64,000 nt of DNA from the NCBI RefSeq assembly GCF_000143415.4, contig NW_003314325.1, forward strand, positions 1,070,296 through 1,134,295, read 5' to 3'. This document shows, one piece after another, positions 45,107 to 58,454 of the stretch. Below the pieces are notes generated by a model. It had not been told where the DNA came from. It was given only the letters and a program-made list of their open reading frames with translations, and made no database searches. A program made the position numbers and the translations under genes. This DNA is from Selaginella moellendorffii. Lineage: Eukaryota; Streptophyta; Lycopodiopsida; Selaginellales; Selaginellaceae. Positions within the stretch are counted from its first letter, which is position 1. Each line of letters starts with the position of its first letter.

Positions 45107-46321
45107 TCAGTATGCTACTACTCTCTTTTGCTTTTATCTCGCGTTTTTAATCTATCTGACTCCTGTTGCTTTCGCATACTTAAGTGTCCCACTAGGGGGA
45201 CCTCGGTGTCAAAGTCGCGCCTTGTGTTTACTCCTGGTGGTGTACTCCATTTCGGATTCTACACTTCCACTACTGCTTCCAGTGGTAGCCAGCCCAGTCC
45301 TCGAGCGCGCAGGCTCAATGATGAAACCACCATGAAGCAGCAACAAACAAAGGAGGATCCTTGAAATCCAGCACCATAAATGCCGAGCCAGGGCGATGCA
45401 AATTGCTAACAACAAAACGCAGTCTGGAGCAGCAGCAGCAGCAGCGCAGCGCGCAGCAGTCGAACAACAGAGGATTGTCTTCACTCTCCTGGCAAAACGG
45501 TACTGCTTTCTTTCGCTTCGTTTCCATCCATGCTCTTACCGTTGTGGCTTTGTTTATAGTTTTCTTTTGGCTCGTCTCGGCTTGGCTCTCTCTCTCTCTC
45601 TCTCTCGCTCGAGCACAGTAGGCTTTTAAACCAAAGAATCCTGGATGCGAATTTATGGTCCCTCGGGTATGACATGCTCTCTCACCATTGCGTTGGAAGT
45701 TATTTGTGGCCATGTCACTATGACATGCCTGGCAAAAACGCAGCGTAGGCGTTTTCATCATCATGCCACACTGTGGCCTGCCTGGTCGTTGTTAAGCACT
45801 CGCACACTTTCTCTTTACTGCTAATGTCACACAGGTAAGCGCGAGTGAGCAAGCGAGCACAAGCGAGCGAGCAAAGCAAAGCAAAGCCAAGCAAGCAAAC
45901 GTGAGTGGAAATCTCGCAGGAACTTGAATGGATTGCTGCAAGCTACCTAGGCCTGCATACGCTCTGCTTGCTTGTCGAGCGAGAGGAACAAAGTGATGTG
46001 AAATCCAGTCCAAGCTTCTGTCCATCCAGGGATTGAGAAGAGAGAGATGGATAGCGTAGGACTTTTGGATCGATCAATATGAACCCGTCCGACTTGTATG
46101 GATAAGTTGGAACTTTTGGATTGATCAGTTTGACTATGAACTTATAAGATCCTAGAGCCTTGGATAAGTGGAACTTGATCTTAGTAAGCTTACACTTCTA
46201 TCGGGGTTTTTTTTTCTTATAGACAGGGAAAAAACGAAACAAGCAAGCGACAAAAGTTTCGCTTTGAAACTCTCGATTGTTTTCTCTTTTCTGCGATGGA
46301 TCTTGTCTTGATGATCGACGA
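45107..46321. other. ARGONAUTE-MYB convergent spacer, copy B
   Basis: Contains the 3' flanks of the two convergent genes, a CAG run (about 45428-45460), a CT run (45586-45608) and the AGCGAGC/AAAGC repeat (45838-45902). No gene seen. Confidence 0.65.
45526..45528. other. Empty insertion site of the giant element
   Basis: Single ATC in TTCC-ATC-CATGC, corresponding to the duplicated ATC flanking 7854-37318 in copy A. Confidence 0.85.
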
Positions 46322-48474
46322 TCAGGCGCCGACACCCAGGAAATCTATGAAATCCTGGGCGGGCTTGTTGTGATCTTCGTCGCCGACGTCCTGGGAAGAC
46401 TGCTCCACGCTGATGCACGAAATCGCACCGTCGGACGCGCTGAGTTGCTGCTGCTGTTGATCGAGACGGTAGAGATGAGCCTGGTGCTGGAATTGGTGCT
46501 GCGTCTTCTTCCACAGCTCGAGCTGGAGGTCACTGGCGAGATTGCCGCTGGACGGCTCGTTTGCATGGCCCCGGCTTCTAATCGCATTGCTGCTGTTCTT
46601 CACGGTAGCATTGTTTGTGGACGTGAAATCCGTGGTACTGCTCGTGGTGCCGCTCAAGGCGTCACGTAAGTTGTTTTGCCCGCCACCATTTTGCTGGCTT
46701 CGATGATTTTGCTCATGGTGGTGGTGGCGGCCATAAAACCCCTCCGCGAAGCTCGGAGCTGATCCTCCTCCAAGAAACGGGGCCAGCAAAGTTCCTGACG
46801 GTATCACACGATATATATCAGAACATGATGTAGATCCAGACATAAAGAGCATGCGATTTGGAAGAGAGAGAATAAGAACACACACACACGCACTCGTGGA
46901 TATGGAACTTCTAGAGGAGAGCTTACCTGGTCTTAACGTATTGGGGCCACTGCTGCTGCTGGTGGTCGTCGTGGATGGAGCTTGATCCCTGCCCGGGAAG
47001 AAGGGGACCCTCCCCGGATTGAATCCCATCAAATTGCTCGCGCGATGATGGAGATTATCCATCCACGCCGCCGCCGCCGCCGCTGTTGCCGAGCTGCTTG
47101 TTGGGCGATCCTCCGCGTCCACCAGGCTCCGCTTGGACGGCAGCAGCACCGGCGTGGATCCCCTGTTTAGCAGCAAATTGTGGTGATCGAGCTGCTGCGA
47201 TGGTGGCGTGGGATGATCGGATTTCACGGCGGTGGTCACGGTGTTCTTCCTGGTGGAGGCGGCGTTGGGCGATCGACCGTATGTCCGCGTCCGCTCGCGG
47301 TACTTCCTGGCCATGACGACGTGCCAGTGGTTCTTGACTGCATTGTCGGTTCTACCCGGGAAGAGCCGCGCGATCATCGCCCACTTGTTGCCGTGGAATC
47401 TGTGCGCCGCCAGCAGCCGCTCCTCCTCCTCCTCCGTGAACGGCTGCCGATTTATCCGCGGGTCGAGCTGATTGAACCACCGCAGCCTGCAGCTCTTGCC
47501 TGGAAAGAAAAATCGCGATGATCGTGTGAGACGACGATGGTCACCGGGGATATCGATCGCGATAGAACTCCAGGGGATCAGATGAGACAAGGAGAGAAAG
47601 AAAAGAGATTGGAAGAAAAGGAATGATCTTTCCGGCGATTGCGAGCGAGCAAAACAATGCGCCGGGAAAAGAGCGATTTTGGGGAGATGGGCAGCTTTAC
47701 CGCGTCCCAAAATCCGTGGCGGGCGGATCAAGCGCGCCGGGGGGAAGAGACACCCAAGAACAAACAAGCCAAGCCATGCCAAACAAGAAAACCCAAGAAC
47801 CTAGGAAAAAACGAAGGAAGGACGAGGATTACTATCCTACTCGCTCGCTAGATCTCTCTCTCCCTCCCATTTTTTATGTCTAGACTCTCTCAATTTCCTC
47901 GTCTTTTACCTGATCGCCCCTGGAGCTTCTCCGCGATCATGTTCCAGTTCTGTGGGCCGTGGAGCGCGACGAGCTCCTTGAGCTTGTCGTCCTCGCCCGG
48001 CCGCCAATGCCCGCGCGGGCAATGCTTGGATTGCGCGCCGCCGCCGCCACTGAGATCGCTCTTCCCGGCGGTGGCGCCACCGCTGCCGCCATTGTCGATC
48101 TCCAGGAGATTCGCACTGCTGCTGCTGGGCGACGACGAGGCGCCCGCCGCCCCATCGTTCTCGTTGGTCGACTCCTTCATCTCATCGTCGTCATCCTCCT
48201 CCTCCGCGAGCTCCCTCGATCCATTCCCACTCCCACCATCGCCGCGATCACGATCTAGGACTACCTCCTCGTCTAGCCGTCCTAAAACCACTCGTCGGCG
48301 ATCCTCCTCCTCCATTCCCTCCTCTCCAATTCTTCTTCCGCCATGCCCCCCTGTGGATCGAGGAGAGCTCATCCCGGGAAAGAGTGGAATCTTCCCAAAG
48401 CCCAGCAGCGCCGCGGATGGTTTTCCCTTGCCGAATCCTCCCCCAAGCGACAAAAAATCGTCGCCATCGCTCAT
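46322..48474 (-). CDS. R2R3-MYB transcription factor, subgroup-21-like (3 exons)
   Basis: Nuclear DNA-binding regulator. Exons on the minus strand: 48474-47910, 47499-46927, 46794-46322, total 1611 nt, 536 residues, all joints phase 1 with GT-AG ends. The first 147 residues are acidic and Gly/Ser-rich. R2 spans the exon 1-2 joint ([19 protein letters not shown] ... [16 protein letters not shown]). R3 follows ([20 protein letters not shown] ... [16 protein letters not shown]). The GHWRP start and [20 protein letters not shown] are typical of the MYB52/54/56/105/117 group, known in angiosperms for cell-wall and organ-boundary control; the role in a lycophyte is not known. The tail is His/Gln/Ser-rich. 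The start is the first Met of the long open exon 1. A truncated copy lies at 38178-39131. Confidence 0.93.
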
Positions 48475-51400
48475 CTCTCCTCTCTCGTCCTCCTCTCGCC
48501 TCTCAAAAAATCACCACCCAGGAGATTTTGTAGCACTGCTCGCCCGCGGAGAAGAAGAAAAACAAATTAATTCTTTTCATGAAAGAAAATCCACTGCACA
48601 AAATTGATTTTTTCGAAAAAGAAAATCCAACTTTTATACGTCTAAACTAAACACGCGGGTTATCATAAAGCAACCTGGGTTTTTACGATATAATCCAACC
48701 ACCTTTAACATTTTAACCAACCGGCCAAACCCCCCAACCTACCCTTCGTTTTCAACGACATCCTTCCATTCATGTCGTACACGTCACTTTGCCGTCCCGT
48801 CCCGTCATTGCCTTCCTCGCAGCAACTAATCTGCTGCAGTGATCGCGGCCGCTCATTATCAGAGCAAGCCCGCCCCACATCACGGCTTAAGACACAAACG
48901 GTCGCTCGTGCTTTGTGGCTGCCAGCCGCATATTCACCTCCCACGGCAACGCATATTCTGGTGTGGTCAACCCTAGCTAGAGAGCGAATTACTACGCAAT
49001 GTGATATTTTGTGAGTGAAATACGTGTAAGCTTGTGCTAAGTTTTGTTTTCTAAAAAATGAGATATGATTTCTTTGTTTTCTAGATGACTACCAGTTTCT
49101 TTTCTATGCATTGTCTATTTTTTCAGAAATGAAAAAAATCGAAGAAAGGTGACGGCCCCGTTGACCTGCCTGTTTTGTAACGTTTTAGAAATGCTTATAA
49201 TCTGTGACGGCAGCAATCCAAAATCTCACGTTACAAATTTCTTATAGCCAGCGCAGCGGGTTTGGAGAGATTTTCTTCTTTCTTTGTAGCGAGATTGAGA
49301 TCCACGACGGGGTCCTTCATGGATTTTTAAGCAAGAGAGAAATGGAACGGAGAGAGAGGAGAGGGCCTAGCGGTTGCTCAAACATCGATCATCGGACGGG
49401 CTCACATCCAAAAACAACGACTTGCAAAGCGCGATTACGACTCCTTCCCCGGACCCTCCTCCCCTCTACAACGCAGATGAGCGAAATCGATTTTGATATA
49501 CTTCCACTGCAACTTTTTTTCTTTGTTTTCTTTTTCTCGTTCTTCCTTTTTTTGTTGTTGTTTTGAGCTTTCAGCGAGGTCGATTGACAATGTCTTTTTG
49601 TTTGTCACCGTCGCTTTGGTCCATCCGCAGAGAAGGACCCGGCACCTGCAGCAAATTCACACACCGGGGCTAAGTCATTCGTTTTGCTGTCGTCCATCCT
49701 TTGCGTCGAGTTGCTTGCGTATATATGTTATTTGGCGCTACAATGGATTGTCAACAACCAGGGATGTGGACTTGTTTCCATCCGGGTCAATTTCCTCAAG
49801 CAACTTGTTGTTCTAGAATTAAAACCATGCGGTTTTGCGTAATGCATGGGCCATTCTGTGTGAATGCATAATGGGAACAAAGGAAAAGCCTAGGGCATTG
49901 ACAACAGTGGTCCCGTCAAACTGACTTGACTCTTGACTAGGCAGATTTGTCAAAACCGGCATTCAATTCAACCACTTTGCATGCATGCATGCAAGCGTTC
50001 AGACTATGAATATGTTTTCCCCAGGAATCATACTTTTTCCAACTTTTTTGACACTGGCAATGTAGTTATAGGTACCAGTGAAGAAGAAATAGAGGGAAGC
50101 CATGCTTCTGCCAGTCCAAAGTACCAGCTTGAAAATCACAAAAAAGTCCATAAAATACTAATTTATTTGTCAAATTTTTTCTCCAGAGGCTCTGCAATGG
50201 AATGGATTGCAAGATTGAGAAAGGAAAAAAGAAAACAAAGGTGGCTGACTGCAGCTCTCAGAATCCCAGCTCTTTCGGTTACCTCCTCCACTACCTTAAA
50301 TGCGAAAAAACAAAAAACTCATCCATTCCATTGCAATGACCTGGACAGAAGCGTTACGCCACGTGGTGCTAACGCAACACGTGGACGCTGTCCATTGGCA
50401 GCGTGTCAGCTGCGATTTAGGGCAGGCAAATCTTTTGCGTTTGTCCGGGAGTAATTCTCAAACGATTTCAGTGGCGACTGAGGGCGTGGGTGGTGTGTCG
50501 GATAGGCGCTGCTCGTTCGTTTCGCTGCCCCCAGCGATTTTGAAACTGACGAGAAAACAAAAGCTTCACGCATTTGCCCACACGAGGGACACGGGAAGAG
50601 ATTATTCCTTTTTTGACTACCGGCATATTCGACTCACAAGAAAGACAACATTAATGTCTCGGGCAGCATCTCTCGCTCTCTCGCAGGGAGCAAGGAAAGC
50701 GAAGAGAGATCGCTCTCAATGTTGTTAATTATATTATATTATTTGGATATATCATATTTTTTATATATATACATCTCGAGTTTCTTTGTCAAGGATTCTT
50801 CTGCGCTGCATGTACCATTTCCCGTAGAGAAAATGAATCTAGAGTACTCCATTCCCTTCCTATTCAAAGTAGTAAAACGGACCACAACTTTGATGAGTTT
50901 GCATACCACAAAAAAAAAAGAAAGAAAAAATAAAACACTAGAATTACTGATTGACAATGGCCTGCACGAATTCTAAGCTTTCAATCTTCCACCTTGACTG
51001 GCCAGGCTCACAGTTCTGTAATGTATATAATAGAAGTATATATCGATCGTTTTGAATGTCACGAGCTTATCTTCAGCCACTCAAGGTTTTGCTCTTAGAC
51101 ATCCTTTGTAAGCTTTGCAACTTTGATCTTAATCTTCCTGAAAGGGCTGCTTTCGCCGAAACAAATGGCCCCAGGTGACGATCACCAGAAGGAAAATTTT
51201 CAATTGCATTAACATCTCTCATGCATGCGTATGAATTATTTTCTTCTTCTTGAATTATGTAGTTTTTTTGTTTGTCCTGTTTCCGTTGGAACTTGTCAAT
51301 TCAGTGAACGCACGAGCCCACAAATCCGTGTGGACCGGCCACAAATCTTTGTAGTATGTATGCATTCACTCTTTCGTAGTGGCAGAGGCTGGATGCTTGG

Positions 51401-51985
51401 ATGGGTGTGAGAAAATGTCAAGCACACAGAGCTGGATTGGAAAGATTGTATTTGTTCCATTTCTAATCACTTTGATGCAACTGTCCTTCACTCCAACAAT
51501 AATACATGTTTTTGGGGTCTTTTGGAGGCAAAAGACCACAAGAAAAACCCGTTACCTACCTACTCCCTTGAACTTGTGATGTTCTCAGCTCCTCTTGGCT
51601 CCAACAGTCTTGTCCCCATAGAGAGAGAGAGACACACACAAGCTCTCTTTTATTTTTAGCGAAAGAGCTCTCTTTTTAGAGATAGAGAGAGAGAGAGGGA
51701 GAGAGAGCGAGTCGCAAGCTCAATCTCCCACTATGACTGTCATTGGAAGCGATCATCGTGCTTGTTCTCTTCCTTGTCCTCTTGCCCATGCGCCCAGATT
51801 TGTCCCTACATTGTGTTCTTCGATATCAAGCAGCCTGCGCCGCTCTCTGCATGGAGTGGAGTGGAAGTCTACCGCGAGACCACGTGTGCTGAGAGTTCTT
51901 ATGGCCTTCCAGCTCGGAAAGCAGTCTTGGAAGTTACTTGTCCAGCATGATACATCCTCACCACAGGCATGTGAATTGCAATCCA
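48475..51985. other. MYB upstream region and intergenic sequence
   Basis: No gene that I can support. The first few hundred bases should hold the MYB promoter. There are scattered short frames, AT-rich runs (about 50720-50790) and a GA/CT microsatellite at 51618-51712. A frame at 49204-49566 shows no family pattern. Confidence 0.5.
51618..51712. repeat. GA/CT microsatellite
   Basis: Runs of GA units broken by short CT and CA stretches. Confidence 0.75.
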
Positions 51986-52004
51986 GTTCAAAACCGGGGA
52001 GATT

Positions 52005-52625
52005 CTTTAAGCTTGAAAGCAGCGCTCACGGCACTATTGGGCAAGTAATGTTTAACAAATTTTTCTTTCTATTACATTGATCTTCTGCTGGCTTGCAGAT
52101 CGGTGGTGGTGTCAACTTGTGGAACATGAAGTCTTAACTCGATGCTGGAGCGCGTCATGTGATTGCCAGTGTTTTATATCGTCCTAGGTTGGAAGAGGCT
52201 TGTTTTGGACCTGAGTTGCAGCAAGAAGGCGAGTAAATTCCTTGTAGTAACATATCTAAAAGAAAAAGTCTTGTCAGGATGGAGTATACTGACTGGTGGC
52301 AAAAACTTTAGTGATCTGGCAATCATTGATAGAAACTCTAGCTGGTTTGGCACAATCTCAAGTTTCTTGTCCATGAGGTGGATTTTGGAACCACCACACC
52401 AGGCTGGGAATCAATGAGGAGCTTGTCAACATCTTCGTCTCCAGTACATATCATCTTGGACTCTTCATGCTTAGTTGTGAGTGACTATTGGTGTAGCTCC
52501 CAGTTACATATGCTGGTGCAGTAACATCGCTCGAAGATCTGGATCTCATCAGAAATACTGGACTGCTGGCTCTTCTCTCGACATATTTGGAGGCAATGTT
52601 TCATATTGCGATGTCTTGTGTTGGG
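52005..52625 (+). pseudogene. HISN3-like (ProFAR isomerase) pseudogene
   Basis: HISN3/HisA isomerises ProFAR to PRFAR in plastid histidine synthesis. Pieces of the barrel appear in order but in changing frames: SLKAALTALLGK (52009-52044), an intron-like GTAATG...CTTGCAG, IGGGVNLWNMKS with a TAA, LDAGARHVIASVLY, KRLVLDLSCSKKASKFLVVT, NLKFLVHEVDF, GINEELVNIF, PVTYAGAVTSLEDLDLI and SSLDIFGGNVSYCDVL. Several frameshifts and stops are present. The retained intron-like gap argues for a DNA duplicate, not a retrocopy. The N-terminal part upstream is not clear. Confidence 0.75.
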
Positions 52626-52639
52626 ACAGAGATCAGCAA

Positions 52640-53590
52640 AAAAACTGTTGATTTACTTGTCATAACCTTTGTCTATATCACATTTTTGGTTGTGATGTAC
52701 TCCCCTTGCAAATGTGGATCAGGATTCCAAGCATAATTGTGTTCATGGTAACAGTAATTGACAATAACTCCTCACACTGTGTCTTGTGGAGCTTTACCTT
52801 GTGCTTGCTCATCACTTCTGCTTTTGCTGCTGGAAATGAAGGTTACTTGCATGTCCATAGAATCTATGTAGCATGTGAGAGCTAGCTAGCTTGCTTGTTT
52901 CTACAATTAGTCTTCTAGCGTCAGAACAACTTGGCAGCTTAGCATGATGACTTGCTCTCCTCACCATAGTGACTTTCTAGCAAATGATGGATAAATTTTT
53001 TTGTGATATGCCACAGATGAATATTGATTCCATAAATGATTTCTTGATTCACTTGGAGGGGACATAAAAGGAGCACATTTGTAATGTTTGCTAGGTGTTG
53101 AATTAGTTGTAGGAAGTTGGTTTGAAGTTGAAGCTATTAAAATGTGTGTTTGTGTCCAAAGAAATTACTTTCTTTAGGTATTGTATTTCTTGTGGAGGTT
53201 TGCAAGTTAATCATGACAAACTTGTGGATTTTATTGATCATATTTTTAATCATATTGCAGTATTGTGAATGTTGTTGAATTCATCAACATCATCTTTCAT
53301 TTAGTCTGAGGACTGCAATTGGGCATTTATGGATTTCAAAAAGTTGTTGTCGATTCTTTTAGTTTTAATATATCCTGATTACACTCAACTTTTATTTTGC
53401 ATATATATGGTTTTGATATTGGTCTCAGGGGTGTGTTGATGCAAGAGAGCATAAATGTGGTTAGTTAGAATCATCTCATTGTATACATTAGTTGTACATT
53501 ACAACCAGGAGAGGTGAATTACTTTATGATATAAGAAATGTCTAGTAGTAGTTTGGGGTTTTGAAAAGCTTTATACATACTTACATAATT
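52640..53590. other. AT-rich sequence, nothing recognised
   Basis: No coding pattern, RNA gene or repeat pair that I can support. Confidence 0.5.
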
Positions 53591-55958
53591 CTTAGACATT
53601 ATTATGCAATTACTCCATTATTGAAGTGGAAGAACTTGGTTGATCATACTATTTAGTAAATTCTAAAACTTTAGATATATGATTTATTGCTCGAGGAGTT
53701 TTATAGCTAATGCTAATACCCTTTATTGAACTTCTCTCCCTTCTTCACTCTTTTCTTGTATTTATGATAAGTATGTTATTTTAGCATTAGTGGATTTTAT
53801 AAAGGAGGATTTTATGCTATTGGCTGTTACTATACTTGATGTTTAATATTCACAAGGTGTAGAACAAGATTTATATTCTTTTAACAATGTTTATGAAGTT
53901 AAAAAAATTGAGCTGTGGATTTGAAAGTTTTATGATAGATTTGAGAATCTTGTATCACTTGTTGATTACTTGCTATTTCGGTATTTACATTTTCAATATC
54001 ACCTTAAGGATAACTTTCTTTATTTTATGGGAATTAATCATAATAATCATTTATGTGGTGGTGCTTTTAATTTTTATTCCATACTTTCTCCACACCTACC
54101 ATAACTCTTTTATTCTTGATAGGCATATGGGATATTGTCATATGATTGAGAAGCTGTACAAGTCTTTCTATTGGCTATAGATGCAATATGATATTATCAT
54201 ATATATATATAGTTGCATTTGGTGCCAAGCTCATAATACTCCTCCTTGTGTTATAGAAGAATGATTGGAGTGAATTTTGGTTTTTTTTTCAATTGAGTTG
54301 GTAGCATTTGGTTTGATGGGTTTCACAATCAATTACTAGAAATGAATATATTATTATTGCCTCTAACTACTTGACTCACTTAGTGGAAATCGAGATTACT
54401 ATTAGATATTTCCTCCTTAATCGAATGGTGTCTTATCATTCTTATTCGAAGTAAATTCTCTCATGTAATAGTCCTATATTTATAACTGAAACATTTCATA
54501 TCCTAATGCCTTGACTGGGGATATGTTATATTTTCATAAGTGTGTATCATCCACAGATAAATAATCCTTTAAAGGAATGACCGTAAAGTATGTGAACTTT
54601 TAACATTTAGATTGGTATGGCTATTTACTATTTCTCTAGTATGCATATGTTAGGAGGGTGAAAAGTTCTGTTGGTGCTTCACCATATAAACTTTTATATT
54701 ATCATGATCCGATATTACTAATAGAGTTGAATTTACCTTTTGCAATTGCTATAAGCTATTGATGCTAGGATTAGTATTTAATGAACATGGTTCAAATAGA
54801 GTCTACTGAACACTTGGGCTATATATAAGTGGATGATAATAATGCTACAACTCCTATCATCGTCCACCTTATCATCATGCATACTTGTCTAATTCTTACA
54901 TGTTGTTGAAAGTGATTATGCTGTAGTCATTTCATTATTGAAGTAGAAGAACTTGGTTGGTCATACTATTTAATGTGCTTTGAAGCTTAAGATATATAAC
55001 TTTAAAATTATTTATCACCATACTTGATGATAGTGCTCTTTCTTGAGTTCCTTTCCTTTCTTCCTTCTTTTCTCCTATTCTTGATGGACTTGTTGTTTTA
55101 ACATTAGTGATATAATGCCATAAATAATTATTGTATTTGATATTCAATATCCACAAGATGTTAAGCTAGATTTACCTTTTCTTGATAATGTTTATGAAGT
55201 TTAAAAGGTTAAGCCATGGATCTGAAGGCTTTATAATAGGTTTAAGAATTCTACATCACTTGCTGATGATTTGCCATTGTGATATTGACATTCTTAATAT
55301 TGCCTTGAGGATGATTTTTTTTAATTTTATGAGGATTAATCATGATGAATATTTGGGTGCCTTTGATCTTTATTTCACACTTTCTTCACACTTACCATGA
55401 CTCTTTGATTCTAAACAAGTATATAGAACATCATCATGTGACTGAGAAGCTTTGCAAGTCTTTCTATTAGTTGGAGATGCGACATGATATCATTCAGTAT
55501 GTATATAGTTACATTTGGTGCCAAGCTTATAACTTCTTCTTTAGGTTTCCCCACACGCACCAACTAACCTATAAATGATCAACCATCTCCTTATTGCTCG
55601 GTCTACACTAGCTAGGAGTAGAATGGGTTTTTGATATGCCACTTCTGAATGGCTAGATTGCTAGAAACACAGAAAATACTCCTCTCAATGGAATGATAAT
55701 TGGAGTCAATTATAAATTCCTATTTATTTATGTTAGTGGTGTTTGATAGCAAACACCAATAACAATTTTCCATATCGACTACTAAAAATGAATATGCTAT
55801 TATTACTTTCGACTGCTTGACTTGTTGAAAGGAAATCTATGCTCTTACTAGTGTATTTACAATTGTTATTAGATACTTTCTCCTCAATTAAATGGTGTTC
55901 CACAATTTTTGTCTATAGCAGATTTCCTCAGACAATGGTCTTATATTTATGGCTAATG
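53591..55958 (+). mobile_element. Decayed Ty3/Gypsy integrase region, duplicated in tandem
   Basis: Two segments about 1.31 kb apart align with each other (53621 with 54936, 53887 with 55190, 54190 with 55500, 54330 with 55775). Both show integrase traces: a zinc-finger-like stretch (HTYHNS...LYKSFYW and TYHDS...LCKSFY), then NEYIIIASNYLTHLVE, and YHPQINNP and SPYKLLYYHDP in the first. The second is cut after SSDNGLIFMAN by the LTR starting at 55959. Full of stops. This indicates an old Ty3/Gypsy pol with a local duplication or two nested copies. Confidence 0.7.
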
Positions 55959-57602
55959 TGTGAGACAGTGGTAGCTGAAAGGGTGCCACGTGGTAGTGGC
56001 TGAAGCGGAAGCCATGAGCATAACACATTTGGACTGAAAGCTTTGACTTGGATAGTCAAGAGTGGGAGTGGAACTCCTAACGAAGTGCTCGAGGAACGAG
56101 CATAAAGCAAGTAGTAAGTGAGTCTCTAGAAAAGGGATATAAGAGGACCAATACATGACACATAAAAGTGATAAAACGGAGTCCGAGATGAAGTTTGAGA
56201 AAGAGTCTGAGATGGACCCAAGACAAAGTCCGAGATGGAGTCCGAGATGGATTCAAGATGGACTCAAAATAGAGTCCGAAATGGACCTGAGATGGAGTTC
56301 GAGATGGACCCGAGATGGAATCCAAGATGGACCTGAGATGAAGTCTAAGATGGAACCGAGATGGTGTCCAAGATGGAGTCCAAGGTCGAGTCCAAGATGG
56401 ATCTGTGATAGAGTCCGAGGTCAAGGCCGAGACAAAGACCGAGACTGAGAAAGAGACTAAGACCGAGACCGAGATTGAGTCTGAGTCTAAGTCTGAGTTC
56501 AAAGCTAAGGGTGAAAGCCCAAAGTGTTCGTCTCCCAGACCCTAGGGGGTTTGGTGAACTCTAAAAGTATAATAGGGGGAATACTTTAATGGAGCCAATT
56601 TGGCTAGGAAAGGCCAATGTGACCAAGGAAGGCATACCCACATGTTGGGTGATGATATATCCACTAAGGAGTCTAAGGCTGGAGTGAATATGGACAGACA
56701 AGTGGGGTAACTTAGTGAAGTGTTCAAAAGCCAACTCTAGCTCCTCTACAAGATTGAATGGTTAGTGCTCCCAATCCAAGTGTGGGTGGCACTACCTACT
56801 TGGATACTTGGAGTGTCTCATTAGAACCTCGCTCTAGTCACATGGCTAGAGCACCAAAAGGGAGAAGGTGGGGAGAGTACCCATGAAGCTCGCATAAGGC
56901 CACGGTGTTTCAAAATGTTGTCCTAAAGTCCCAAATTATAAAAAAGAAGAGGACAAGTCCTCTTGTGTAGTGACTAAGGATGTAGTCATGTGGCAAGGAA
57001 GTCCTGGAGGTCAATAGGATGTAGTGGTTGGGCCTTCAAACACTAATCTAGTGATAGTGTTGGCAAATATGGCTAGGGACAAAGAGGGATTTAGTGGGGA
57101 CTAAAAAAGGGATGTTAGGGAAAGTTGTTCCCCATGTCTCTGGGCATCCTAAGGGTGCTATGGTGTGGTCAAGGGATGACCATTCATGAACAAATGGCTT
57201 AGTTTTTTAGAGACGGGACAATGATATAAATGGTTTTAGACTACTGATGTAACAAGGGTGAATGGGCATAGCCTTAGTGTAATAGGCCGATATGTCAGTG
57301 GTATATTTGGGTGTCAGTCATGGGATCAGACACATGGAGCACTTGGGCCAAGTGCAAAGGCTAAGTGGCATAGATGCCATTCACAAAGCTAGCAAGTCCC
57401 TAAGTCTGGAATAAGATTTATAGAGGTTATGAGTGAGACTCCTCTAAGTGGTCGAAGGTGTGGTCAAGCATGTACATGATGTTGATGGTGTACTTTTCTC
57501 GTTAGCCTTGAATAAAACTTATGGAGGTTGTGAGTGAAACTCCTTCATGGTTGGAGGTGTGGTTAAGTGACTAAAGTAGTATAGAAAATTTAGTTATATA
57601 TA
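55959..57602 (+). repeat. LTR of family F2, about 1644 bp
   Basis: Starts TGTGAGAC, aligns (complemented) with the solo LTR at 20323-21967 and includes the worn GAGTCCGAGATGG minisatellite (56170-56480). It is followed by a primer-binding site, so it is a 5' LTR on the plus strand. It has inserted into the Ty3/Gypsy integrase relic. The last bases (TATATA) differ from the solo LTR end (CTTACA), so its 3' edge is approximate. Confidence 0.8.
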
Positions 57603-57603
57603 A

Positions 57604-57617
57604 TTTAGTATCAGAGC
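57604..57617 (+). other. Primer-binding site of F2
   Basis: TTAGTATCAGAGC, one change from the initiator methionine tRNA complement TGGTATCAGAGC. Confidence 0.75.
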
Positions 57618-58454
57618 TATTCCTTAATCCGACTCTTATTGATGGTCAAGTACATCATTACTTGATATTGGCATTAGAAGGTCCTAGAAATGGGTCTTTA
57701 TCAGAGAGTAGCATGTTGAGAGGGCATAACTCTCCATTTTAGTTTATACGTGTAAGAATGTAGTGAATAGAAAGGGGCCAATAAGGGAATGACTTTGGGA
57801 TCTTGGGAAGTATAGGGTTTTCTTTAGAGAGTTGAGGATGTGATCTATAAAAGCATTTGACTTAGCAAGCCAGAGAATGTGGTTGCGGTAAATAACTATA
57901 GTTAGGATCACGGGAATGATGGAAACTCTTGGACAAGAAAAAAATCATAAGATTATCGTCATATAATTAAGGATGGTGCTCAAGAATTTGAAATTGGAGT
58001 TAATGACTATGGGAGGTCAAATATAGATGAGGACACAGGCCCTTGAAATGGTAGTTGGGGCTACCTTAAATAAATGCTAGAACAACCTAAGAAGTTGGAG
58101 GTGTACTTAAAGGATGAGTCGGTATTCTCAACATATAAATAAATAGTCCTAAGGGGCAAAAATAGTCTATATGGAACAAAGAATAATCAAGTGTCAAAGT
58201 AACATTTGCTAAGATGGTCCTTGTGAGTAGGACATAAATACAAGAAGTTGTATTCCAATTAGCTAGCATATCAAAATTAACCATAAGGCTAAGACCTTAT
58301 AGGTCGTCAGATTAGCAAAGTCCAAAAAGTTGAATAACTTAAGTGGAATTAAGGAATGGTTCTAAAGGATTAGTAGAAGCATTTGGACTAATGTGTGTTA
58401 TACCCTATGAAGGATGGGGAAGATCATAAGATCCAAGTATGAGAACAATAGATA
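57618..58454 (+). mobile_element. Truncated 5' interior of F2 element
   Basis: Sequence downstream of the primer-binding site, probably the former leader and gag region, with no open frame. It ends where inverted F1 LTR sequence begins near 58455; no 3' LTR is seen. Confidence 0.5.

Noticed and set aside
46277-47521. Plus-strand frames opposite the MYB gene
   Set aside because: Shadows of the minus-strand exons; no codon or domain support.
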